From the NCBI RefSeq assembly GCF_026130045.1, contig NZ_JAIBNX010000027.1:15080-57432 (forward strand): a stretch of DNA of 42,353 nucleotides, written 5' to 3'. A program made the position numbers and the translations under genes. Shown here piece after piece: positions 25,701 to 33,112 of this stretch. The notes beneath the pieces were generated by a model. That model was not told where the DNA came from and did not search any database. It saw only the letters and a list, made by a program, of their open reading frames with translations. The stretch's first letter is position 1, and each line of letters begins with the position of its first letter. This DNA comes from Micromonospora sp. CPCC 205371. Its GTDB lineage: Bacteria > Actinomycetota > Actinomycetes > Mycobacteriales > Micromonosporaceae.

Positions 25701-26116
25701 TCGGCGTCGTTGCGCCAGGTCATCGCGATGGCGGACCAGGTGCTGGAGTGCTGGCCGCGTAGGACGTCGTCACGCAGCCGGCCGGTTCCGGCCTCGCGGC
25801 TGGTGTCGACCTTGCCGCGCATGTAGGACAGGATGTTGCGTTGCTCGCTGCTGCGGGCGCGTCCGGTCACGGCGTCGTTGGAGGCGCCGTTGAACGGCGT
25901 GTTGCTGTCCATCATCAGGGCGACGTACGCGTCGAGCAGCGTGGACTTGCCGGTGCCGCTCGCACCGCTGATCAGCGTCGCCGTCTGGGCGAGTTTGATG
26001 GTGTGGTGGCCTTCGAATCCGCCCCAGTTGACTAGTTGCAGCGACTCGGCGCGCCACTGCTGGGTGCCAGCGTCGCCGCGCGGGCGGGCCGGGCCGGCCT
26101 GCATCGAGACGCTCAC
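22727..26116 (-). CDS. jetC: Wadjet subunit JetC, SMC-like ATPase
   Basis: JetC is the MukB/MksB-like SMC motor of Wadjet. The 1129-residue protein has an N-terminal ATPase half with Walker A GASGTGKS (residues 51-58), long coiled coils over about 290-480 and 640-940 with a hinge between, and a C-terminal ATPase half. The latter has signature SLGGKSGGETQELVAF and Walker B PVFLDEGF. All ATPase motifs are intact. It forms the JetABC complex that extrudes DNA loops, recognises small circular DNA, and hands it to JetD. The GTG start overlaps the jetB stop in GTGA. Confidence 0.95.
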   Translation of the reverse strand: MSVSMQAGPARPRGDAGTQQWRAESLQLVNWGGFEGHHTIKLAQTATLISGASGTGKSTLLDAYVALMMDSNTPFNGASNDAVTGRARSSEQRNILSYMRGKVDTSREAGTGRLRDDVLRGQHSSTWSAIAMTWRNDADERFTALRLYYAAVSAISFSDLGKHLATINGPFELPLLDPFAADRFVHQQITKRFPGLKFHDGYTPFAATLHARLGIGANGDGAKALKLLARIQAGRQVTTVDGLYKDMVLEEPKTFTAANKAVEHFDDIQASYNTMKTAERQVAVLTDIPKTHKAMTEATQEADLIDSLRIETTDANTPFLRWTRQVEAALLTQAITDNRTRHAATTGRLTTARERQTSLQAEIADLQEQQRANGGDALEALERSISVLNGTVATTEQNLTTFRQRTAVLDREMTSSVEFDALRADSDAFLATFEQHRLALQQQRDQTIKDAHPLQIERDQLQREYDSLKGRTGLVPHDLHAQRLALAQAMSLQAEDLPFVAELIDMAPQFETWREAAELALGGFAVTLLIDERRLDEARRRVNPMRFGRRIRFEGVPLNEPARRAPSPDTLPGRFLTRETPFTGWLLNTLMTRFGYDCVDSPDLLDYTDFGLTITGQTKERRRGAHGGHGARRVIGFSNQHRLAQIVDEQKGIDKQLGEFARLTLDLEAHSRRLHAERDAHNHIVITTWTSIDLAGVKDALKDKEQAYQRLLAASDVLRELKQREEKLAGQLENVQRDVFGDEKEQKQLENDHEKLLEDQAKVSAHLQDMQDDPSAALTEGQSARLHATRDDTGFEDTLEGFRRSVDVIRTMLVGAAERARREAAGHERLLCSTFKRFQEQWPRPNLGDGVDSYDGYREILTDLLEEGLHERRAKFSRQVSDWSGVDLLRLHGAYEESVEEIEARLEPVNDILSRLPFGAGRDRLHINLRRREAKDIAQFRKELKILASGTTETASDAEIEARFERLRKFIDRIRKSDKSSQREYLIDVRKHVDIDAERRDTTGRQLSVYTSLGGKSGGETQELVAFIVGAALRYQLGDASLTRPRYAPVFLDEGFVKSDAEFAGRAVAAWKGLGFQLIVGAPNDKVTAIEPYVDLLLQVTKNNSNYSHVSPVRPTTRALRVVITDEVP

Positions 26117-26841
26117 GACAGGGCGTCCTCAGTGTCTGGATCACCGTCGCCGCGGGCTAGGCACCCACCGTCTCGGCTGCGGACCAGGCTCTCGTACAGC
26201 TCTTGCACCCGGTTGACGGGCAGCAGGACCTCGATGATCGGTGAGATCCGGTACCGGTCCTGCTCGCTGCTCTTCAACAGGATGTCGCTGGTGACCAGTG
26301 CTTCGACGGCGCGGCGGGCGGCTTTCTCGTCGTTGACGTGGTTGGTGTTGCTCGCCGGCCGATAGTGGGCGATCTCCTGGACAAGATCCTCCGCGTCGAC
26401 GAAGACCACGTCCTCGCCGGACGCGCGTTTGCTGCGGAACACGGCCCGCAGGTGGACCATCAGGATCGTCTGCTCCCGGTTGTAGACGGTGTCGTACAGC
26501 ACTGTGGGAAACACGCCGCCACCGTCCGGACTCGCCTGCCGCTTGTACGCCACCTCGTAGTCAGCGCTGACGACCAGTTGCAGGAACATGTCGTTGAACC
26601 GCGACTCCAGCAGACTCCGGTTCTCCATCAGCACCCGCCAGTCCTGCGGGTGCCGTTCGGCGGAGATGTACCGCTTCTTCAGCAGCGACACGAACGTACG
26701 CCGCACGTCCAGAGCCAACTGCCCGCAATCGCCCTCGAACAACGCCTGCGGGGCGCCGTCGTCGTCGAGCATCCGCTCCAAGTCGTCCCAGGAGCCGTCG
26801 TGATCCGCGCCTGCGGCCTCGTCCAGGTCCGGGTCAGCCAT
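26113..26841 (-). CDS. jetB: Wadjet subunit JetB (DUF4194), kite-like protein
   Basis: JetB is the MksE-like winged-helix kite subunit that bridges JetA and JetC. The 242-residue DUF4194 protein shows the family segments DVRRTFVSLLKKRYISAERH, LLESRFNDMFLQLVV and LRAVFRSKRASGEDVVFVDAEDL at its centre (shown in parts). The C-terminal winged helix ends in RYRISPIIEVLLPVNRVQEL. I chose ATG 26841 because AAGGAGG lies about six bases upstream, although the frame is open further. The start lies within the end of jetA (eight-base overlap), and the stop overlaps jetC. Confidence 0.9.
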   Translation of the reverse strand: MADPDLDEAAGADHDGSWDDLERMLDDDGAPQALFEGDCGQLALDVRRTFVSLLKKRYISAERHPQDWRVLMENRSLLESRFNDMFLQLVVSADYEVAYKRQASPDGGGVFPTVLYDTVYNREQTILMVHLRAVFRSKRASGEDVVFVDAEDLVQEIAHYRPASNTNHVNDEKAARRAVEALVTSDILLKSSEQDRYRISPIIEVLLPVNRVQELYESLVRSRDGGCLARGDGDPDTEDALS

Positions 26842-28348
26842 CAGCTCCTCCTTGCTCGTCATCGCCCAAAGCAGCCAGGTGCTCCTGCCCGAACCGCAGC
26901 CGAGGGCCTTCGAACGTGCGGCGGCTGCCATCGGGGCGGACAGCCTCGAACGTCTCGGTCCCGTCGTCTCGCGTCGGGTCGAGGGCCTGCGCGGCCGCCG
27001 CGATCTGGATCAACCCCAGGACCTCGACCGGGCGGCGCAACTCGTCGGACATGGAACCGAAGACCTCACCAGCGGTCACCGAGGCGGCACCGTCGCGCAG
27101 GCGCTCATACAGCGCGGAGCGGAACTCGGCCAGGCTGGGACCGCCCTGCTGGCGCAGCTGTTGCACGCTCAGCGGCGGCACCGGGTCGCCACCATGCCCG
27201 TGCAGCGGTGGCGGTGGCGCGTAGTCGTCCGGGTTGTAGAAACGCTGCCGCAGATGCGCCACCTCCAACGACGGCAGCCCCAGCACCATGTCCAGCCGCG
27301 ATCGGGCTCCCGAGGTCTTCATCCATGCCGCCAGCTCGGTCTTGACCCGCCGCAGCGCGTCGTCGAGCTCACGGTCCCGGATGGCGTCGTGGCGGGTGAT
27401 GTGCGCCCGCAAGGTCGCCGACAGCCGCCGGCGCTGCTCCAGCACCACATCGATGCCGTGCCGGATCCCCATCACCGTGTTACGGAACTCCCGCGCCTCC
27501 AACGGGGTGAGCGTCTGCGCGAACGGATGCTCCAAGATGGTGCTCAAGTCGTCACGCAGTTCCTTGAGAAGCCGGTCGTCGCGCAGCAACTCCACCGCGC
27601 CGGTGAACGCGCGCCCTTCCTGCGACTCCGACATCAGGTCACTGGACCGCGTCAGATAGCTGTCCAGCACCTCGCCGGTGCGGCGCGCCTCTTCCCGGAA
27701 GTCGGCCACGATGCCGCGGTGGATCGCCTTGACCGACTCCGACACGCGCATGAAGTCGGCCGGCAGCTGCGCGATCAGGTCCCGCAGGTTCAAGTACTCC
27801 TCGATGATCCGATCGTCCGACACCGCATCGATCGCCCCGCCGGCCGCGATCCGTTCGCGTTCCGCGGTCAGCCGCCCGATCTGCTCGTCGAGGCGCCGCA
27901 GCCGATCCTCCCGATCAGGGTTGGCATCCATCGCACAGCGACGGGCCGCCTCGAGGATCGTACGGATCCGTGATTCGCTGAACATCGACCTGCTCCCGGA
28001 CAGCCGGTGCACGTAGTCGATCGCCTCCTGGGCGTGGGAGGTCAGCGAGTACTCCTCCGTGTTGTCCTCATTGGCCGACAACGCCAGCCACTGCTCGGCC
28101 ACCCACCGCCGGCACAGCACCCGGGGCGCGCCGTCGGGGACCTCCTCGCCCGCCGAGCGCAACTCAGCCAGGTAGATCGACACCTGGGCGTGGAACACGT
28201 CGGCGGGGATCGCGTCCTGGTCGCGGCTGAAGGACGCAATGAAGATGGACAGCACGACCGGCGCCCATTTCTTCTTCGCGAGCAGCCTCAGCGTTGGCTT
28301 CGCGAAGGCCACGCGGACACGCGCAAGCTCACCCGCGATGTCACTCAC
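26834..28348 (-). CDS. jetA: Wadjet subunit JetA (DUF3375), kleisin-like protein
   Basis: JetA is the MksF-like kleisin that closes the Wadjet SMC ring. The protein, 504 residues from GTG 28348, is a DUF3375 member. It has the N-terminal winged-helix region (LRLLAKKKWAPVVLSIFIAS, SIYLAELR) and a helical central part with RLDEQIGRLTAERERIAAGG and LVRDL-type helices. A C-terminal winged helix ends in TFEGPRLRFGQEHLAALG. The longer ORF would start at TTG 28393, but similarity begins after GTG 28348 and GGAGG lies about 11 bases before it. It is the first gene of the operon, so the operon promoter should be in the gap upstream. Confidence 0.9.
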   Translation of the reverse strand: MSDIAGELARVRVAFAKPTLRLLAKKKWAPVVLSIFIASFSRDQDAIPADVFHAQVSIYLAELRSAGEEVPDGAPRVLCRRWVAEQWLALSANEDNTEEYSLTSHAQEAIDYVHRLSGSRSMFSESRIRTILEAARRCAMDANPDREDRLRRLDEQIGRLTAERERIAAGGAIDAVSDDRIIEEYLNLRDLIAQLPADFMRVSESVKAIHRGIVADFREEARRTGEVLDSYLTRSSDLMSESQEGRAFTGAVELLRDDRLLKELRDDLSTILEHPFAQTLTPLEAREFRNTVMGIRHGIDVVLEQRRRLSATLRAHITRHDAIRDRELDDALRRVKTELAAWMKTSGARSRLDMVLGLPSLEVAHLRQRFYNPDDYAPPPPLHGHGGDPVPPLSVQQLRQQGGPSLAEFRSALYERLRDGAASVTAGEVFGSMSDELRRPVEVLGLIQIAAAAQALDPTRDDGTETFEAVRPDGSRRTFEGPRLRFGQEHLAALGDDEQGGADG

Positions 28349-28835
28349 CGGCCCGGCACCTCCACTCGCACTCGACGACCCACCAGAGATCAAGACGTAG
28401 CCGACACCTCACGCAATGTAAGTCAGGGGTGCGACGTTTTTGTAGGGCTCGATCGAACGACCATCGGCGGCGTTTGGGCGAGCCGGCCGAAGGGCTCGCG
28501 GTGATGATTCGAACCTCGGCCGGAGGTCATGATCGACCCGGCCGTGCACTGCATCGGCCGTCTCGGATCCGGGTTCGCTGCCCGTGTGTTCCGGTGTGCC
28601 TCCGTGCTAGTGGTTGGCCTGCGGTAGGCGCGATCAAACACTCCGCGAAAGCGGGGGTAACTCAGACGGTTGCGCTACTTGCGGCATAACCCATGCGTTG
28701 ATCTTGGCTTGTGGAGGTCGTCCGAGAAAGCCAGGAAATCGTCGCTGGGACCAGACATGAAACGGCGCCCCACAACGGTCCAGCCCAAACTGGACACGGG
28801 CACGACCACCACACCACGCGGTGCGGCAACAAAGC
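28349..28835. other. Gap upstream of jetA, no gene recognised
   Basis: No open frame here has domain character or convincing codon use. The part next to jetA (28380-28450) is less G+C-rich and probably contains the jetABCD promoter. I could not place boxes with confidence. Confidence 0.45.
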
Positions 28836-29657
28836 CTAGAACGGAGTCGTCGGGTTCTCCCGATCGATCTCTGACATGGCCTCGGCCGTCCACGGCCCAT
28901 AACGATCACTGTTATGCCGGATGAAACGCGTCCAGCGACCGCCGTCGACCAGACCCGCACCGCGAGCCACCGCCGGCATGATCGCCACGACAGCGGCGTC
29001 GCCGTACAACGCGACGACGACCCCGACCCGCTCCGGCGCCCACGCGCCCAGCCGCGCCCGCCCCGATTCAATCTCGGCGACCAGATCAGCGTGATCCACA
29101 CGCAACCGCCGCAACAAACGTGCGCCCGCGACGGTACGCCGGGGTAGGAACCACACCGCGCCCGCGGCACACGCCACGACGCCCAGCACCCCGACCTGAG
29201 GCACGATCACGTCCAGCGACACGAGCCGGGCCACCAGGACGCCCGGAAGGACCGCCAACCCAGGCGGAACGAGCGCGCGCACCCACCACCGCCGGACCAG
29301 ACCCCGCCGCTCCAGTCCCCGGCGCAGCTCCCGTTGTGTAACAAGCACCCGAGGCTTCTGCCCCACCTCGCGCGCTCCGCTCCAACCGAGCAAAGAGGCG
29401 AACAACGCCCGCTCCAACGGCTCCCCGGTACGCGGCGAACTACCAACCCGTCCAATCCGGCCACGCCGACCGGCTTCCAGCAGCCCTCGCGCATACAACA
29501 TGACCAGGCCAGCCCGGACCGCCGCCCAACGACCGCTAGCCAAATAGGCAACCTCGGTCACCAACACCCCGCCACTCACCTCACCACCGATCATGCCGGC
29601 CGTGTACGGCGTCGCCGGATCCGCCTGTCCCCGCCGCGCATCCTGCTCAGCTCCCAT
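28836..29657 (-). CDS. TIGR04222 domain-containing membrane protein
   Basis: A 273-residue protein. The N-terminal part is the TIGR04222 domain (TPYTAGMIGGEVSGGVLVTE, then VAYLASGRWAAVRAGLVMLY), a winged-helix-like module found in actinobacterial membrane proteins. Two hydrophobic segments follow at about residues 127-170 (ALVPPGLAVLPGVLVARLV, VGVLGVVACAAGAVWFL). The C-terminal half is cytoplasmic-like and includes GVVVALYGDAAVVAIMPAVA. Function is unknown. ATG 29657 with GGGGG upstream is chosen; it overlaps the end of the small membrane protein gene by 11 bases, so the two form an operon. It is similar in style to genes that travel with Gly-rich TIGR04222 partners. Confidence 0.8.
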   Translation of the reverse strand: MGAEQDARRGQADPATPYTAGMIGGEVSGGVLVTEVAYLASGRWAAVRAGLVMLYARGLLEAGRRGRIGRVGSSPRTGEPLERALFASLLGWSGAREVGQKPRVLVTQRELRRGLERRGLVRRWWVRALVPPGLAVLPGVLVARLVSLDVIVPQVGVLGVVACAAGAVWFLPRRTVAGARLLRRLRVDHADLVAEIESGRARLGAWAPERVGVVVALYGDAAVVAIMPAVARGAGLVDGGRWTRFIRHNSDRYGPWTAEAMSEIDRENPTTPF

Positions 29658-29901
29658 TACCACCCCCTGCACCATCACCGCCACTGCCGAAGCCGCCAGC
29701 GTCGCTACCACCGCCGTAGCCATCGCCATAGCCGTAGAACGAGGCACCAGCCGTCGGACCACCATCGCCGCGGGGCTCGGTCTCCACACCAACGTCGTAG
29801 TCATACCGACGGCGAAAAGCAGGCCGTCCCGGTCCTCGCGCCGCAACAGCCGCGGCGGCTACCACCCCCACCATCAGGCCGACGAAGAGAAGAATCTCCA
29901 T
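29647..29901 (-). CDS. Small membrane protein with Gly-rich tail
   Basis: An 84-residue protein. One membrane segment opens it (MEILLFVGLMVGVVAAAAVA), followed by a basic patch RRRYDYDVG. The C-terminus is a Gly/Ser-rich tail (GDGYGGGSDAGGFGSGGD) like those of TIGR04222-associated proteins that end in a run of glycines. ATG 29901 has AGGGG seven bases upstream. Its stop overlaps the start region of the TIGR04222 gene by 11 bases, suggesting the two products work together in the membrane. Too short for a firm family call. Confidence 0.7.
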   Translation of the reverse strand: MEILLFVGLMVGVVAAAAVAARGPGRPAFRRRYDYDVGVETEPRGDGGPTAGASFYGYGDGYGGGSDAGGFGSGGDGAGGGNGS

Positions 29902-30165
29902 ATGATCACCCCTGGCCGCATTGTGACCGGCAGCGGCAAGCCCAACCCCCGCCGTTACCCACAGCCACAACACACCGCCGTTCGAACAAGGCAGCCCCGT
30001 ATCTAACGGCTGGACCAGCCTCGTCACCACGCGCACTATCCGCTGCAAGCATGTTCGTGCGCCAGCTGCATTCTGCCGCTCGTGACAGTGTGTAGCTACT
30101 GGATCGCGGCAGATGAGGATTTCGTCGGCCCAGGACCGGCGGCAAAGCAAACCTCCAGGCAGCGG

Positions 30166-31035
30166 CTAGTCAGGCGACCGGATCGCGTCCCAGCCGGTGA
30201 TGTCGCACTGACCATGCTCGTTGTTCCCGGCGGCGACAACAGTTCCGTCCGCGCGCAGTCCGAGAGTGTGTGCGGACCCGGCCGCCACGGCCACGATCCC
30301 GCGCCAGTCGGCCACGTCGCACTGGCCGGAATCGTTGCCGCCTCCGGCCACGACTCGGCCAGCTGCGGTGACTGCGACGGTGTGGTAGCTCCCAGCCGCC
30401 ACTGCCACGACGTCCCGCCAAGCACCGACGTCACAGGCGCCCGTCGATCGATCCCCGACCGCCAAGACGCGTCCGTCGTTGGTGAGACCCACTGTGTGAA
30501 GGTAGCCGGCGGCGACGGCGGCAACGTCACGCCACGCGTCGACCGTGCACTGCCCGCGGCGATCGTTCCCCACGGCAACGGTGGTCCCATCGGCTCTGAG
30601 GCCCACCGAATGCCAGTCGCCACAAGCCAACGCGACAACCTCACGCCATTGGCTCACGTCGCACGCCCCCTCGCGGACCCGTCCCGCGGCCAGCACGGTG
30701 CCGTCACCAACGAGCCCCAAGGTGCGGCGCCAGCCCGCGGCGACACCGGTCACGCCGCGCCATGACGCGACGTCACACTGCCCGTCACCATTCCACCCCG
30801 TCGCCATCACGGATCCGTCCGCGCGCAGGCCGACGCTGTGCGACCGTCCAGTGTTCGACGCCGCATGCACGTTGCCCGCCGCAACGGCGACCACTTGGAC
30901 CCAGTCCTCGACCCGACATTCACCGGACGTCCCCGTGCCGGCCGCAACCACGGTGCCGTCGGCACACAGCCCCAACGAGTGTCGTCGTCCAGCGGCGACG
31001 ACAGGACTACTCACGTGCACAGCATGACGGATCAC
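30166..31035 (-). CDS. RCC1-like repeat protein
   Basis: A protein of about 289 residues made of seven RCC1-type repeats of about 36-39 residues. Each has the pattern AVAAGxxHTVGL followed by DGxVxAxGxNxxGQCDV; examples are VAAVAAGYLHTVGLTNDGRV and VAVAAGSAHTLGLRADGTVV. Seven repeats form one seven-bladed beta-propeller, so the protein seems complete. No signal peptide or extra domain is visible. RCC1-like propellers bind proteins or nucleic acids, but the partner is unknown. The start is uncertain: GTG 31035 is taken; GTG 31020 or 31014 are alternatives. The open frame extends to 31167 without similarity. Confidence 0.8.
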   Translation of the reverse strand: MIRHAVHVSSPVVAAGRRHSLGLCADGTVVAAGTGTSGECRVEDWVQVVAVAAGNVHAASNTGRSHSVGLRADGSVMATGWNGDGQCDVASWRGVTGVAAGWRRTLGLVGDGTVLAAGRVREGACDVSQWREVVALACGDWHSVGLRADGTTVAVGNDRRGQCTVDAWRDVAAVAAGYLHTVGLTNDGRVLAVGDRSTGACDVGAWRDVVAVAAGSYHTVAVTAAGRVVAGGGNDSGQCDVADWRGIVAVAAGSAHTLGLRADGTVVAAGNNEHGQCDITGWDAIRSPD

Positions 31036-31185
31036 ATGACCCCGGGCAGACCCAACCCGCTCCACGCCTCCAGGCTGATGAGCCTCGCCCCGAAGGCGTC
31101 GAGATTCCGGCGCTCCAACACCCGCTCTTCGGCATGATGGCGCACGCGGAGCCGTCGTGATCTTCAAGAGCCAGAAGGTCGCGGG

Positions 31186-31818
31186 CTATAGCGGCTCGTA
31201 GTAGGAGTTCACCGCCGGTTGGTTGGTGTAGTTGGGTCCGGCTTTGTCGTCGGCGCCGAGGTAGAGGTAGGGCAGCGTCAGGTCTTGCCGGCCGGTGCGG
31301 CTGATCCGGCGTTGACGCGGGTCGTACTCGAATCCGGCCCGGCGCAACGCGCCGGCCAGCGCACGCCCTGCCGGTCGGCCGTCGGGCAACCGGATGCTGG
31401 CCAGGTCGAGGTCGGCGACCAGCAGGCCGCCGTCGGTGAGCCAGCTCGCGGCACCGGTGAGGGCGGCGAGCTTGTCGCCGACGTAGTGCAGGCCATGGAC
31501 GCCGGTGATCAGATCGAACCGCCGCGCCGGCGTCCAGGATGTGACCGACGCGCATACCAACTCCACAGGCAGGTCTGTGCCGGGTATCGGATCGAAGTAG
31601 TCGACCAGGTCCACGCCGACCAGCGGGTCCCTGTTGCGGCGGCCGCCGCGGTGCGTCGGGGGGCGCGCTTGTAGCAGTGCCCGGCCGGTGCCGCAACACA
31701 GATCCAGCCAGGCACCATGCTGGCCCTGGGCCGCCCGGACACGGATCCGCTCCAGCGGATAAAACCCAAGCTCCCGCGTATAGCTGTTGACCCCGACCAG
31801 TTGCCGCTCCCGGTTCAT
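31186..31818 (-). CDS. Class I SAM-dependent methyltransferase
   Basis: A 210-residue methyltransferase from ATG 31818. Motif I is LDLCCGTGRALLQA, motif II end VGVDLVDYFDP, motif post-II VCASVTSW, and motif IV-like FDLITGVHGLHYVGDKLAAL with GGLLVADLDLASI. The lack of a target domain fits a small-molecule or peptide methyltransferase. In-frame sequence just before the ATG (LARSAVVANCAMNRERQ) also looks conserved, so GTG 31881 may be the true start, adding 21 residues; neither has a strong ribosome-binding site. It is divergent from the next gene, and the short gap must carry both promoters. Target unknown. Confidence 0.8.
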   Translation of the reverse strand: MNRERQLVGVNSYTRELGFYPLERIRVRAAQGQHGAWLDLCCGTGRALLQARPPTHRGGRRNRDPLVGVDLVDYFDPIPGTDLPVELVCASVTSWTPARRFDLITGVHGLHYVGDKLAALTGAASWLTDGGLLVADLDLASIRLPDGRPAGRALAGALRRAGFEYDPRQRRISRTGRQDLTLPYLYLGADDKAGPNYTNQPAVNSYYEPL

Positions 31819-31917
31819 GGCACAGTTGGCCACCACCGCCGACCGTGCGAGGTCATCGTCATCGAGCAGCCGTCGATCCACCCCTACAGCCTGCCAAGCC
31901 CGACACTGGCACCGGGC

Positions 31918-32340
31918 GTGACGACGCCGCGCACGGACGCCGCCGTCTACGCAATGTGGATCTCCGCCGTGCACCAGGCGGCGCGCGAAACCGGCGCTAC
32001 GGTCGCCGCAGGGGTCGAGCACCCGACGGTCGGGCGCAACCACTACCGGATTCGAATGACCACCGCGGACGGCACCCGGCTACGGCTGCTGCTCAACGCC
32101 GCCGCCCTACTCGTGGCAGCCGCGGACGACACCGATCCCGATGCCGTGACCACCGCATTTTGGACCGTGCCTGGCAGCGACCTGTTCACCGACGCCGGCC
32201 TCCATGTGGCCGAACCGGCCGAACTGGAACGACCGCTAACCGACCGCGACGCCACCGCCCTCACCCCAGGCGAGTGCAAAGACATCACCTACCACCGCCC
32301 AGCCCGAATCGGCGACGCCCTGTTCAACTGGTTCGACTGA
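31918..32340 (+). CDS. Hypothetical protein
   Basis: A 140-residue soluble protein with no domain I can name. Features seen are an N-terminal helix YAMWISAVHQAARETGA, a strand-rich centre (HYRIRMTTADGTRLRLLLNA), and a typical C-terminal block with GECKDITYHRPARIGDALF. No signal peptide or membrane segment. The GTG at 31918 is a tentative start without a good ribosome-binding site; an ATG at 31951 is possible. It is transcribed away from the methyltransferase gene. Codon use fits the host. Confidence 0.55.
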   Translation: MTTPRTDAAVYAMWISAVHQAARETGATVAAGVEHPTVGRNHYRIRMTTADGTRLRLLLNAAALLVAAADDTDPDAVTTAFWTVPGSDLFTDAGLHVAEPAELERPLTDRDATALTPGECKDITYHRPARIGDALFNWFD

Positions 32341-32473
32341 TCAACAAGCGACTGCGGGACAGCACCGATCGCACTCCTTGTGAGGCGCCCTGACCTCCAG
32401 CCAAAGATCGCCACGCACCTGCGAGCGCTTCGCGCCATGTTAGGTCGAGGGGAGCCCAAAACTGGTTGGTTGG

Positions 32474-32872
32474 TTAGAGGTTCAACCCGTTTGCTCGCGC
32501 TTTCCACAGTTCTTGGCGTGCTGCCTTGGTGTCGAGGGACTCCAGTCCGTGGGCTGCCCACGTGCGCAGCGATGGGTCCTGTCCGTGCAGCTGCTCTACG
32601 AGCAGTGGCAACGCCGCCTCCGAGCGGGCTTGCCCGATGAGTTCGAGAAGCCAACATCGCAGGTCGTGATCGTCGTGCTCGGCAGCGAACTCAGCGAACT
32701 CAGCGAACTCAGCGAACTCAGCGATCAACTCGTCGACATGCTCGGCAGCGTGCGGCAGGAGAAGGTGGAAGCCGTCCTCCCGGGCCTGCGGGTCGCGGCG
32801 ACGCATAAGCCTCATCGCCTGCTGGAAACGCGCTGTCACGCCCTGAAGGTACCCGTGCGAACCCGCGATCAT
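32474..32872 (-). CDS. HEAT-repeat protein with EFA tripeptide expansion
   Basis: A helical protein of about 132 residues with HEAT-like pairs: HDLRCWLLELIGQARSEAAL, PLLVEQLHGQD and SLRTWAAHGLESLDTKAAR. The N-terminal part (ARFQQAMRLMRRRDPQARED) is typical of short actinobacterial HEAT proteins. In the middle, residues EFAEFAEFAEFA come from an in-frame 9-base tandem repeat. Start uncertain: ATG 32872 follows AGGTGG; ATG 32920 and GTG 32839 are alternatives. HEAT proteins of this size are protein-interaction modules; the partner is unknown. Confidence 0.65.
   Translation of the reverse strand: MIAGSHGYLQGVTARFQQAMRLMRRRDPQAREDGFHLLLPHAAEHVDELIAEFAEFAEFAEFAAEHDDHDLRCWLLELIGQARSEAALPLLVEQLHGQDPSLRTWAAHGLESLDTKAARQELWKARANGLNL
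32683..32724. repeat. 9-bp tandem repeat inside the HEAT gene
   Basis: Four perfect copies of CAGCGAACT run from 32683 to 32718, with a partial fifth copy to 32724. On the minus strand each unit encodes Glu-Phe-Ala. A 9-base unit keeps the frame, so copy-number change by slippage would lengthen or shorten one helix without breaking the protein. Confidence 0.95.
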
Positions 32873-33112
32873 CGCCCACCTACTCGGTCGGATGGCTCGG
32901 GGTTCCACCGGCATGCTCATCGGCAGGCCCAGACGCTGGCTGTGCCGTCCGACTTAACCGTCGATGACGAGCGGATCGCGGCATGACAGTGTGACTGGAG
33001 GATAAACGCGGCATTACCGTCCAATCGAGCATGTCAGCCCGGACAGCCACCGACGAGTGCACCGTTTTCGTATGGATCCCCGATCATCCTCGGGTTATCT
33101 TCGCGCAAGGCG

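Noticed and set aside
23141-25762. Long plus-strand frames opposite jetC
   Set aside because: They are codon-register shadows of a 3.4-kb coding gene, with no domain signs.
30166-31035. RCC1 repeat DNA as a noncoding tandem repeat
   Set aside because: The periodicity is at protein level, with varied codons and one continuous frame.
32683-32724. Short tandem repeat as a CRISPR-like array
   Set aside because: The unit is 9 bp with no spacers and lies inside a gene.
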